The position numbers were made by a program, and so were the translations under genes. Below are positions 43,448 through 53,569 of a stretch of 64,000 nucleotides of DNA, one piece after another. Position 1 is the first letter of the stretch. Each line of letters opens with the position of its first letter. Source of the DNA: Nectonema munidae. Lineage: Eukaryota > Nematomorpha > Nectonematoida > Nectonematidae. The notes beneath the pieces were generated by a model, which had not been told where the DNA came from, searched no databases, and worked only from the letters and a program-made list of their open reading frames with translations. The stretch spans positions 620,001-684,000 of the forward strand of contig JAUIRK010000110.1 in the NCBI GenBank assembly GCA_030549495.1. Reading direction: 5' to 3'.

Positions 43448-43644
43448 CAGTGACGTGGCTAGGCTGGGCATGAGGGGCCGTGCCCACACTCCTATGTACC
43501 GCATGGTGCCCCATGCATCTTATGCGATATCAGTTTTTGATAATTTCTCCAAAGAAAGGATCAAGAAAGTAAATAATGTTTCGCAAGTTTTTTGTTTTTA
43601 AATTGTGCCCCTTCTATCAACTTTTTTTTTTGGCTACACCACTG
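43448..43644. mobile_element. hAT MITE (197 bp) inside the hAT element
   Basis: Ends CAGTGACGTGGCTAGG and TTGGCTACACCACTG. The flanks CTTCTCTC (43440-43447) and GTTCTGTC (43645-43652) agree at 6 of 8 positions, so the duplication is probably decayed. Confidence 0.75.
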
Positions 43645-44154
43645 GTTCTGTCTAATTTGCATTTAGAGTTAAATTAAAATAGTTTTCAATCGTTACAATT
43701 TTATATCAAAGAAATATTGTTAGACTCGCGCTAAAATTTTTTTTTCAACAAAAGTCATAATCTTTATCACTACGTTTGTTACATTTTGTAACATTTGAAA
43801 ACTTTAATTTTTTCAAGTCAAGGAATTTTTTTCAATAGTTATTTGGGAATGAATATTTTGACTATCTATTCAGTTTAAAAGCAAGAATGCTTTATTTGCT
43901 TAATATTTGAGCGGAGATATTTTTTATAATGTTCGATTGTTAAATTTTATAAGTAACACTGTACATAATCAAATCACTTTTTTTAAGAAAATTTGTTGAT
44001 TATTATAATACGTAACAAAATGTTTCAGTTGTTTAAAATGTGCTTGATCTATTTATGACAGCTGTCAGATTTTTATTGGTAGACAAATATTCAAAAAAAA
44101 AACGCAATGATTTTCTTTTCTCGTATACTTTGATTTATGTTAGTTTGGTCCTCG

Positions 44155-44455
44155 GACATTTCGCCCCATTATTTTCATAAGACTGTTCGTCCCATGGACA
44201 AATTCGCCCCATTATTTTCATAAGACCGTTCGTCCCATGGACAATTCGCTCGATTATTTTCATAAGACATTTTGTCTCATGGATAATTTTAAAAAATTTA
44301 GAGATAAAATGATTAATTTGAAATAATTTAATAGAGATAAAATAAACAAGAATATAAAATTTTTTAATAATTTTACACATAATAAGCAAAGATGGATGAA
44401 ACAAATAGCTAACAAAAAAAAACTAAAAAGCAAATTGTCTATGGGGCGAAATGTC
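44155..44455. repeat. Inverted-end repeat with three 42-bp tandem units
   Basis: GACATTTCGCCCC at 44155-44167 pairs with GGGGCGAAATGTC at 44443-44455. Next to the left end are three tandem units of 42-43 bp (44162-44288), each with ATTATTTTCATAAGAC, then GTTCGTCCCATGGACAA. No coding content. Confidence 0.8.
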
Positions 44456-44695
44456 TTTCGATCATTAGTTTAAATAATTTTTTAATTATAAGGGTTAGCT
44501 TCTTAAACGTTGGCTTTTGCTGCTTATAAAAACTTAAAAATCTCAAATAAACTCTAATTCTTTATGCCTCCTATTATTTTGAAATTATTCTAAGAACAGA
44601 CGGTTCCATTTTTAAATAGTGAAAATTGTTTTATTAGTTTATTTTGTTTCCTTTCTCTCTTATGTTAATTATGTAGCAATTTTTCAATTTTGAGT

Positions 44696-44844
44696 AAAAG
44701 GTAAGGTGCAGCGGGTGTATTTTCATTGACAAGGCACTGATGTACCGCTTATGTCAAACTATGAACAAATTCGTATCGATGAGGAATCGAATCCAGAGGC
44801 TTCCGTGCTGAGTCCATCATCTCAACTAACCTGCCATGCCACCC
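44696..44844 (-). mobile_element. tRNA-derived SINE, copy 2 (diverged)
   Basis: Same layout as the SINE at 9364. On the - strand: GGGTGGCATGGCAGG head, an A-box-like GGTTAGTTGAGATGATGG, a B-box GGATTCGATTCC, CATAGTTTGACATAAGCGG, GAAAATACACCCGC and a short TTACC end. It differs from copy 1 at many positions, so it is an older copy or a subfamily. Confidence 0.8.
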
Positions 44845-45379
44845 ATAGAATATGCTGTAGGGGATACATCAAATTAGTTTTCAAAAAACTTAAGTTATGC
44901 TCTAAAATTTTTTTAGTTTTTTTGTAGCTCTATAACTTTTTCTGATAGACTTTTTTTCCTTAAAAGTTATTATAAAAGGCAAATCATTGCAAAATGTTAA
45001 CAGTTATTTTACTTTTTGTAGCTTGTATCAATTTAGCTTTTAAAGTATTTTTAAATGATGCTGAGTAAAATGAAATAATGCGATCTTAATTTTTTGTTTG
45101 CACAATTATAACTTTGTTTTATACCCTTGCCCCTGAATCAATCACATTTTTTCATATAAACATCGCAGGGTGTCTAGTAGACTCTTTGCCTTTAGACTAC
45201 ATTCACTCATATAAAACTATCCAACCTTCAGTTATTTGTTTTCTCTATGAATCAAATATCCTTTCATCAATTCCTGTAATGTGCCTGGTAGACTACTTCA
45301 TTTTTCAAATGAAAAGCCTATTCCACTCCCTAACAATTTTGGATTTTTTTAAACTAGTGTATATTCAATGGTTGTAGGT

Positions 45380-45908
45380 AAAAATGCTCCCAATTAAAAA
45401 GTAGGAAAAAATGCCCCCTAATTTTTGATTTTTTTAAATTATATAAATATTTTTATTTGGTACCACGAAGGGCTAAATTTCTAAAATTTCTTAATCTATA
45501 GGGTTTTTTTCTTTATAAAGTTCTTGAAAACAATAGCAAAGGTGCAGATTTGTGGGAATGTGTTCTTAAAATCAGTTAAAACACAAATTATATTTAGAAA
45601 GTGTTCTGATACATACAAAGTCCAAAAATATTTGCTGTTTTATAATTTTTTTTTGTATTTAAAAAATTTTCCTATGCTGCGTTTTTTAGTTTACTTTAAT
45701 TAAATTTTAAATGTTTTAGATAAAAAGTTAACTTTTTGTTTTTTTTTACAAAAAATCTTTATTTGACATATCTTTTAAAAAAATTTTTTTTTTTAATTTT
45801 AATTAATAATTTTTGTGTTGGAGCATTTTTTCCTAATTTTAAATTGGGGCATTTTTTTCGGTTGCATTTTTACTGGTGGTTCCTAATTTTTAATTGGGGC
45901 ATTTTTTC
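45380..45908. mobile_element. Inverted-repeat element (MITE-like)
   Basis: AAAAATGCTCCCAATTAAAA followed by AGTAGGAAAAAATGCCCC at the left is matched inverted at 45820-45908 by GGAGCATTTTTTCCTAATTT and ATTGGGGCATTTTTT, the latter motif occurring twice. The interior of about 400 bp is AT-rich and noncoding. No target duplication is identified. Confidence 0.6.
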
Positions 45909-46145
45909 TGCGCACCATATTCGATATGCAAATTTAATTAAAATATTTTCGCTGGAAGTATAGTATTTAAATTCACCAAATTTGTAAAAAAAAATTAGTT
46001 TTATAAATTTAGGTATGCGCTGAATACACTGTATTTTAAACGATTGCTTGCATATTTGGTCTCCCGTGGTATTTCCAGACCACTAATTTTGAAAATTGCA
46101 ACAAAAAAATTTCACCCCCAATAATTTTGAGGATGTGCGCCCCTG

Positions 46146-46153
46146 TCAACGAG
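46146..46153 (+). repeat. 8-bp target duplication of the hAT element, right copy
   Basis: TCAACGAG, identical to 42964-42971. Confidence 0.95.
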
Positions 46154-46957
46154 ATATGGATATGCTATTCAGTTCTTTCCATATAGTGGTAAAAACGAAG
46201 AAATTTATGATTGTGAATTGGGACTTGGAGGTTCAGTCGTTAAAAATTTCGCCGAAATTCTTGATTCAAATAAAAGTTTTCATTATCATATTACAGCCGA
46301 CAATTTTTTCTCCAGCATTCCTTTAGTAGAAAGCTTGCATCAAAAAAATTTTAAGTATACAGGAACTTTACGAATGAATAGAACAAAAAATGCTCCACTT
46401 ATAAATGAAAAATCAATGATGAAATTACCAAGAGGTTCTTCTGACGTTGTGGTTGATGATAAGAATTAATTTGCAATAATCAGATGGAGAGATAACAAAG
46501 TAATTACATTTATTTCATCATTTTATGGTAGAAATTCAGTCAGTTCATGTAAAAGATACTGCCGAAAAACAAAGAAGTTTATCCAAGTTGAAAGACCCCA
46601 AATTGTAGAACAGTATAACGCAAATATGGGAGGTGTCGATAGACTTGATCAAAACATTTCATATTATATGATCAATCTAAGGAACAAAAAATGGTATTGG
46701 CTTGTTTTTCGCTATTTGCTTGACTTAGCTGTAAATAATGCTTTTCAAATATACAGATATCAAAGAAAAAATGTTTAAAGAACAACCTTTAAATTTACTA
46801 TCCTTTAGAAGAAATATAGTAAATTATTATATTGCTCAATATTCGAAACCAAAAATTTTAATAACTCCTTCAAAAAACAAAGAACTACCTCACTTTATTT
46901 AATCTTGAAATAATAAATATGAATACTTTCGTTTCCATTGTCAGTTTAAACTTACAA

Positions 46958-47440
46958 AACATTTTTTTTTATAAAAACAAATTGATTTATTTTTTTTCTA
47001 AGTATTTTTGTTTTTATGTTATTTAGAAGCTATTTATCATGAAGAATTATACTATTTTCAAAATTTTTTTATTGGGTTAAAAGATTTTAAGATCTTACTA
47101 TAAATTTTGTAATTCCGAATTAAAACGAAGGAGCATTTAAATTGAAAACGTTGAGTAAATCTTTCATTTAACAAAATACCAGCAATAATATTTCGGTCAG
47201 TATTACCTTCTTCAGGATAAATTTTATGAAGACTCAGCGCCATTTTATCTACATTTAAAATTTAGTTGAATTGTTCAGTTTGTATAAAAAAACATTTTTA
47301 ATTGAAATTAAAAAAAACACAATGAAATAATATTACTTTTAAAGTATTATTGAAACTATAAGATAAAGAGTATGTCTTTATAAAGAAGTTTTCTTGAGGT
47401 TGGCATTAAAACATTAAGGTTGGCACAAATTAGTCACGCC
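46958..47440. other. AT-rich sequence, no gene seen
   Basis: An open frame on the - strand at 47058-47243 has no motif. Otherwise T- and A-rich. Confidence 0.35.
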
Positions 47441-47445
47441 CAAAC

Positions 47446-47715
47446 CCAACAATTAAAAAAAAAGCTTGGATAAATTTCTGCAACCAAACACCATCTAAAC
47501 CATGGTCAATAATTAATAAACTTTATAAGAAGAAACACATTTCTTCACTTCTCTTTCTATATCGAAATACATCAATCATCTTTTCTAAGAACTATATTTC
47601 TCTCAGATACTTATGAATCAGACAATATCATCAGCACATTAACCAGACTGAAATTTAAATCCTACCTATGAAATAACAATGTCAACTTATTTCCAGAAAT
47701 CTCAATTATAAAACT
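47446..47715 (+). pseudogene. LINE ORF2 fragment (linker before RT, LINE B/C group)
   Basis: Translation gives KKKAWINFCNQTPSKPWSII, then NKLYKKKHISS, matching KQAWKKFTTQTPSNPWSTIH of LINE B. About 150 bp on, LTRLKFKSYL, then NNNVNLFPEISI, matches IRLKTQAYLRNTNTFDFPRI. So about 270 bp of the endonuclease-RT linker of a third, diverged member of the same clade survive, with frame changes. Confidence 0.65.
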
Positions 47716-50600
47716 CAGTCCATTGTTACGGGATTTACTATTTATGTAAAATGAGCTATCACATTGTCTTTGATTTTTTTTGGCTGTTTTATTTGTAATC
47801 ACTGTGTCTGGGTGATATTTTTGTTCGCAGATCAATCCATTTATAATGCATTTTTTAATTAGAACACTCCGGACATCTTCTTTATACTCTTTTTTTCTAC
47901 AAATTCATTAATGATTTTTTTTGTTCATTTTGAAGTTTTTCAAGTTCTCCTTTAATTAGCTCAATACCATGTTCTTCCACAATATCATCCGTGTCTACCT
48001 CCAATCACATACTTTGCCTTATAGTCACAATATCATCGATGATAGAATTATCAACAATTTTAGTCTGCCTGAAACCCATCAAAGTTTTGATCTTTCACCC
48101 ATTCTTGCCAGACTTTCTTCAAAGTAGAATTTATCTCACTTTGTTCCATGCACTGTAAATGTGATAAACAGCATTCAAGATATGGAAATAGTTTTTTAAA
48201 AAATCTTTTAAAATTAAATCAGTGTTATTTGTAATTTCAAAACACTTACTGTCCTTTAGTGTACAATTTCTTAAAATTTGAAATCACCTGTTAGTCGGGT
48301 GGCTATTATATCGGAGTGGATTTTCAACTCGAATAAAATCAAACTCTTTAAACATTAAACACTCGATTGGTATCTGAGTGATAAACCAAAAGCGGCTTCA
48401 CCTTGAAATCGCCTCTAGCTTTACTAGAGATCAAAGTAGTCAACCTGTCTTTCTTAGGTTTATGACATGGCAACGCTTTTTCTCGTTCGTTATCAAATTT
48501 CAATTTGGCAACTTTTTCCAGAAAAAACCGGTTTCGTCTGTATTGTTGTGGGACGAAACCTTCTGTTTTTATGAATTTAATTAATACTTTTTAAACTTTT
48601 CTGCTCCTTCCTTGTTTGAACTTGCTGCCTTTCCATACTTAAATACCCTGTGAATTTCACTTCCTTTCTTAAACCTTTTTTTATTTAATTATTTTTTATT
48701 TTAAAAAATATGTGTCATCCGCAATCGATCCAAATGTAAAGGATATATATATGTCTCAAGTCTTGCTTATCACTGCAAATGTTGGATCCTTATTTGAAAC
48801 GGTAAAAGGCTTTTTTATATATTTATATATTTTTTTAAATTTATTATAATATTAAAACTTCAAAGGCTTAACAATTAAGCTGAAATAACTACTAATAAAG
48901 TCTCAATTTTTTCTAATCATTATTGATATGTATAATTCCATATATTTTTCAAAATATTTCGCTGTATAAGACAAATGTGCATATGAAATAATTTATAACC
49001 TTATTAATAATAATATTTTTTGAGTTATACTCGGCGCAACTACTAAATTACATTTTAACTATGCTTTCAAGTATGATTGTTCTAAATTAAGTATAAATAT
49101 AAGTTTTCTTAATTCTGCTTCTTTGTGTTTCCTCTTAAATTATTACTATTATGATTCCTTGTAGGAATGCGATTCAAAAATATTCAGTGTTCTTTATAAT
49201 AATAAAATCTATTGCTTGTGTGTAAATGTATTTCGAAATGATGATTGATGCTTATTTTAAAATTGTTAACTTGATAAAAATTTATGTTTCCCTCCTACAT
49301 AAGCAAAGAAGCATAACTAGTTATAAATGTAATTAAAATGTTAAAAAAAAATTTTTTTTTTTAAAAGTTCTTATTTCTTTATTTACGCAGGAAAATCTCA
49401 TTTATTCCTCTATTTTTTACTAAAAAATAGGTTTATTCTATTTTAATCATAATAAATTCATATGAAAAATATAAAAACGTAAAAATTTTATACATAAAAT
49501 GATATTTAAAATATAAATTTTTATAAAATTCATCATTTTTTATGAATAATAGAAATATATCAAAGCTTTGTTTAAGTTTCACAATTATATATGCCTTATT
49601 TATAATTTATATCATAGCATTTAAATACAAAAATTTAGTTAAAAGTTAGTCCCTACGTCCATACTCAACTTTGCCACGCAAAACGCCATAATGACGTTTT
49701 GGATGGGGTATTTTCGTTTTGAGAAAAGATTGTCATGTTTTTGTCTCAATTATAAACTAAAAACTCCATGAGTGCACCTATCACTTGTCAACGTATTGCG
49801 CCATTTTTTTAGCGTTGCTATGCATGTGCTGAACCGTTTGCGTAATCTAGTTCGCATCACTTTAAGGGTCTAAACAAGGGATCGGAAATCCAACCCTTTT
49901 TTGCTCTATTGCAGTTACTACTTTCTGCTTTTCAAAACATTAAAATTAATAAACGGTTTTTTGAAAATATAATTCAACGCCTTTTATTATCGCTTCTAAG
50001 TGAAATAATTTCATGAGAGATCATTTTTTTTTTTGAAAGCAAAGTGAATAATTTCTTGCTAAAGAATTCTCAATTGCATTCTAAAAATAATATAAAATTT
50101 TGAGATTTGAGTATAATAACAATCAATTAATAACAAAAACACGAAAACAAACATATCACAATCCTTCCTACTTTTGTTTTCTTTTTCACCTTCTAAACTG
50201 CACCTGAATATTTTATTTGTAATAGTTGCTTATTTTTATTTTAAGTTAATTGTTTTAAAAACAGAAAAAACCTTTATATTTCACTCTTTTTTTATGTGAA
50301 AGAAGAGACATGCATGTACTTTGCACTTCCTTTTCTTTTATTCCTTAGTTGGAGCATGAAAATGTATAAAAGTTGTGCAAAGTTTTTAATGTTTTTTCCG
50401 TGTCCAAAGTATATCATTTTCAAAAATTGAAGCTAATTGGCTCCTTTGATAATAAAGATTTTGCGACTCCTTCTCTATTCTGTGTGTAATCAGATACTAG
50501 TATTTCAACATTTCGAGCATTCCATTGGGTTCGAAATGTGATTTTTTCGAAATTTAGATTCAATAGAAAGTATGTTTTTGTTACTTTTCTTTAATAATTT
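47716..50600. other. Long AT-rich stretch, no gene seen
   Basis: Two GC-richer patches, at about 48290-48560 and 49650-49910, have no coding sign (the open frame 48378-48584 shows no motif). The second carries TGACGTTTTG and GCGCCATTTTTT-type words and could be regulatory, but this is speculation. Confidence 0.35.
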
Positions 50601-51498
50601 TCCCTTTTGCTTGGTTTTTTCAGCATATTAAAATCTCTTCTAATGTTTGATTTACCAATTCTCATTTTCTTTAGTATTATTTTTACATCTGTAATTACTA
50701 GATTGTGATCTCTTTTCCAATCTGCTCCAGGCTAAGCTTTAACTTGCTTAATTTCGTTTCTGAACCTTCTATTTTTTGTGATATAATCAATTTGGTTTTT
50801 GTATTTTCCTCCTGTACTTTTCTATGTCCATAGTTTTCTTGGGTGATGTTTAAACCATGTGTTTGTTATTACTTGGTGGTATTGTGAACATCATTCCACC
50901 CATGTATCTCCTCTTGCATTTCTCTTTCCAAATCCATGTGGTCCTACTATATCTTCTTGCCTTCCATTTCCTACTTTTGCGCTCAAGTCACCCAGTAGTA
51001 TTATTATTTCGTGTTCTTTACAACATTCTCTTGCTTTTGACGACATCTCTTTCTAAAATGTCTGAATTTCTTCTTCGCCACTATCATCTGTTGGTGCGTA
51101 TACCTGAATTATATTTATATTCAAGGGGTTTCCTTTTATCTTCATCATTATTATTCTGTCTGATATTGGCCAAAATCCTTTTTGATATTTTTATGTATCA
51201 TAATTCCAACTCCTCTATTCGGTGTTTGTCCTCCAGAGTATATAACTTTCCTTCCTTCATCTGTTGTCATTTCTCCTGCTCCAGGCCATCTCATCTCTCC
51301 TATTCCTAATATATCAATCTTTAGTCTTGCCATTTCTTTTTCTAAATTTGCTAGTTTGCCATTTTGGTATAGTGTCCTTACATTCCATGTAGCTATTCTT
51401 ATTAGTTCTCTTTTAAGCCTGCTAGCAGTCGTTTTATAACGGTCAAGTGCTACCTGCTGCACATAGCTACCTCCACCAAGCATATTATTTATATTCAA
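50600..51498 (-). pseudogene. RTE-clade LINE endonuclease fragment
   Basis: The - strand frame 51498-51151 reads RIATWNVRTLYQNGKLANLE, then KIDILGIGEMRWPGAGEMT and NRGVGIMIHKN, an APE-type endonuclease of the RTE/BovB style (also known from CFDP2-like proteins). In other frames downstream follow IIQVYAPTDDSGEEEI, ILLGDLSAKVGNGRQEDIVG, PHGFGKRNARGD, TWFKHHPRKLWT, KNQIDYI and PGADWKRDHNLV. That covers the whole endonuclease domain with several frame changes. No reverse transcriptase follows, so the copy is cut off on its 3' side near 50600. Confidence 0.88.
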
Positions 51499-51800
51499 TT
51501 TTGTTTTCTAGTTTACCGTGGTTATTCTTGGAGATATTACGTGGTGAGCCTTTGTCTAATTTGACTAACTGCAAGGCAGCAGTAACTAGGCTTATTTGAA
51601 GGCGCCTTGTCACGTCATCGTTCTGAACGTAGAGCCTCTTGTTATGTCGTCGTTGTTTGTTCGGGGCTGCTTATTCATCAAGCTAACCTTGCTTATGTCG
51701 TAGCTAACCACCATATCTGATTGCCGATCCACTATCTACAACCTGAGGACCCGTTCTTTAGCTATTCCAACTCAGCTGATAACTTTGAATCGACTAAAGA
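51499..51800 (-). other. Probable 5' UTR of the RTE element
   Basis: GC-richer than its surroundings, directly upstream of the endonuclease start on the - strand, and without open frames. RTE elements have such leaders. The outer edge is not defined. Confidence 0.5.
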
Positions 51801-52140
51801 TCACAATATCAAGACAATATGAATAAAAATATATTAAACACGACAGCCATCAGCGACTCATTATAGTGTCTACATACCAAAAGGGTCGATGATCAACACT
51901 ATTTCGAATAATTGAGTATGCACCTTTGTGAACTCCAGTATTACTTACAGTTGTATCAAAAGATAATCCTAATCAAAGGTCAACAAGTGGACCATTTTTA
52001 AGTATTTTAAAATTGTTTGACGAATGACCTTGTCAATTCCATGTCAGGGGCGTTTTGATTTAAAATTTTTCAATTGGGCTTTTAAAAGAGCCCTTGGAAT
52101 ACTTAAGGCACACTCTAGTTTGCCTGCTCTTGGTTTAGAT

Positions 52141-52460
52141 TAGTCGTTCCCAAACTTTTTTAACTAGTTACCCAAATTAACACGCCCTCTGTAAGCATTT
52201 TACCCATTTCAAAAAATGTTGTCAACATAGATATATATGACTAAATGAAAACACTTGAGATATTTTATATTTATGGTATTTGAACATTGTTATAGTTTAG
52301 TTTACTACATTACATACAAAGACTATTTTGACATTAATTCCACCAGGTACAATGTTTTCATCATTTTCAGAAACTTCTATTTTTCTGAACCCTCCATTAC
52401 CCCTGAAAAAGTGTTAAATGTCCCCCATTGAATATTTTACCCCCAGTTTGGGAAACACTG
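52141..52460. mobile_element. Degenerate hAT MITE
   Basis: The left end TAGTCGTTCCCAAAC and the inverse of the right end CAGTGTTTCCCAAAC match, with the C/T-rich inside (TGTCCCCCATTGAATATTTT, then ACCCCCAG) common in hAT ends. The 8-bp flanks GTTTAGAT and GACTATAC agree at only half of their positions, so the copy is old. Confidence 0.6.
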
Positions 52461-52759
52461 GACTATACAGATAAACTGTTACAATCCGTTTAAATAATTT
52501 CTAAATGGAAGTAAGGAGGGATAAAGACATCCGATGAGTAGTGATCTATCATATTTGAATGATTTTGTTCTCTTGTTCAGCTTGAAGAGTGGTTTACAAA
52601 CGTTCTAAAAATTTTTGGCCTAGCGGTCTCTTACTAATTTTTTAATAGCAACATATAAACCATAATACAATAAGCACATATAAACCAGCAAACAAATCAA
52701 CTACTGTACTAAAAAATTGACAGATGTTTATTTATCTCTGAATAATCCAATCAATGGGT

Positions 52760-53270
52760 AAATGGGATGGATGCATCTGCTTTATCTAAACCAGTTTTGC
52801 CAATGCAACTTCAATATCATTACTCACTTACAATCTGTTTCGGGATTTGGTTTCAATGGGAAGTAGCATGCAAAACACTTGCTTACAATCATATGTAGTG
52901 GCAAATCGAATCAAAACTTTCAGAGCCATGGAAAATCGCTATGAGACATTTCACAAAAAACATGATTTGCACCTCTTCAATCATTAATCAAATCATTAAA
53001 CTGCTCTTCAATTAAGAAGTCTTCTAGGGCCAGATTACTAATCCAGATTATAAACCGGGTTTTGATAAATCGATAGTATTTTTCAAATGTTTGTTGATTA
53101 GGAAAATAAGGAGAAATTCTTTTACTAAGATACGCTACATGGTTTTTTATGTCCTCCATTCCCTTATTCCTATTCAAATTTCTTATTTCCATGAACAAAT
53201 TTATTCGAAAATCGAACTAAATTTTTCTTGTATAAGAATGCCATAATTCCAGCTTCATTTCAAAAGATGT
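52760..53270 (-). pseudogene. hAT transposase C-terminal remnant (GTF2IRD2/EPM2AIP1-like)
   Basis: The - strand frame 53198-52977 reads MEIRNLNRNKGMEDIKNHVA, then FPNQQTFEKYYRFIKTRF and LALEDFLIEEQFNDLIND. After a frame change comes RFATTYDCKQVFCMLLPIET, then KSRNRL and VSNDIEVALAKL. The last part follows the hAT dimerisation pattern (TYxCEQxFS...KSxxRxRL...L). The style is that of hATs related to GTF2IRD2 and ZBED5. Only this end of the gene is visible. Confidence 0.65.
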
Positions 53271-53487
53271 TAATTTTTATGGCAATGAATTACTTGGCCC
53301 GATTAAGGGAATTCATAGATTCAAATATGTTCACTACATTCATGTCTAATTTGCTTTGCTGAAATTGCTGCATTTCTTTCCATAGTATCGCTTCTAAGCT
53401 TTTCTTTTGGAAAGCCACCTCACGTTTGAGTACAGCAAGATTTTTCGAATCATTTTCTTTGTATAACTCTGAAAACAAACAAAAAAT

Positions 53488-53560
53488 ACGCTTGATTTGG
53501 GATCGAACCCAAGACCTCAAGTTATCAAAACCGAGGTACCTAGAGTGTACCACACTATAA
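53488..53560 (-). mobile_element. SINE or tRNA-like head, third copy
   Basis: On the - strand GATAACTTGAGGTCTTGGGT, then TCGATCCC, nearly equals GATAACTCAAGGTCTTGGGT of the SINE at 9364, including the B-box. The A-box side (GTGTGGTACACTCTAGG) differs and the body and tail are missing. It is more likely a SINE head than a functional tRNA gene, because no clear acceptor stem can be drawn. Confidence 0.6.
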
Positions 53561-53569
53561 TGGAAAAAA

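Larger units (their letters stand above)
42972..46145. mobile_element. Non-autonomous hAT element inside PB1
   Basis: TIRs CAGGGGCGCACATCC and GGATGTGCGCCCCTG with exact 8-bp duplications TCAACGAG. A G tract follows the left end. No transposase is seen in its 3.17 kb; instead it holds a MITE, a short minisatellite unit, a SINE and an inverted-repeat element. The piggyBac frame continues directly across the duplicated site, which proves the insertion. Confidence 0.93.
42127..46902 (+). pseudogene. piggyBac transposase (PGBD3-like), interrupted
   Basis: The first part is disturbed by frameshifts and stops (42127-42810): LDTLEEAINEGSEFF, then SLLSRNEFDSIMMYLHFVDN. The DDD core follows: HICIDEAMVPYFGRHSCKQY (first Asp) and KFGYKFWMCST up to the hAT insertion. 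After it comes GYAIQFFPYSGKNEEIYD, ITADNFFSSIPLVESL (second Asp) and NANMGGVDRLDQNISYYMIN (third Asp), then NKKWYWLVFRYLLDLAVNNA. In-frame stops occur near 46466 and 46776. The usual C-terminal Cys-rich zinc domain is not seen: the frame ends KNKELPHFI. piggyBac transposases excise and insert precisely at TTAA. Confidence 0.88.
42026..46957 (+). mobile_element. piggyBac transposon PB1, split by an hAT element
   Basis: The block GTAAGTTTAAACTGACAATG, then G, at 42026-42046 is repeated inverted at 46936-46957. Each copy holds TTAA directly outside ACTGACAATGG, as expected for a piggyBac end. The inverted identity runs past TTAA, so either the real TIR is longer or the target was itself palindromic. 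The transposase gene runs from about 42127 to 46902 on the + strand with the hAT element 42972-46145 in its middle. Without the insertion it is about 1.75 kb. Confidence 0.78.

Noticed and set aside
53488-53560. Functional tRNA gene
   Set aside because: B-box is good, but no paired acceptor stem can be drawn and the sequence matches the SINE head at 9364.
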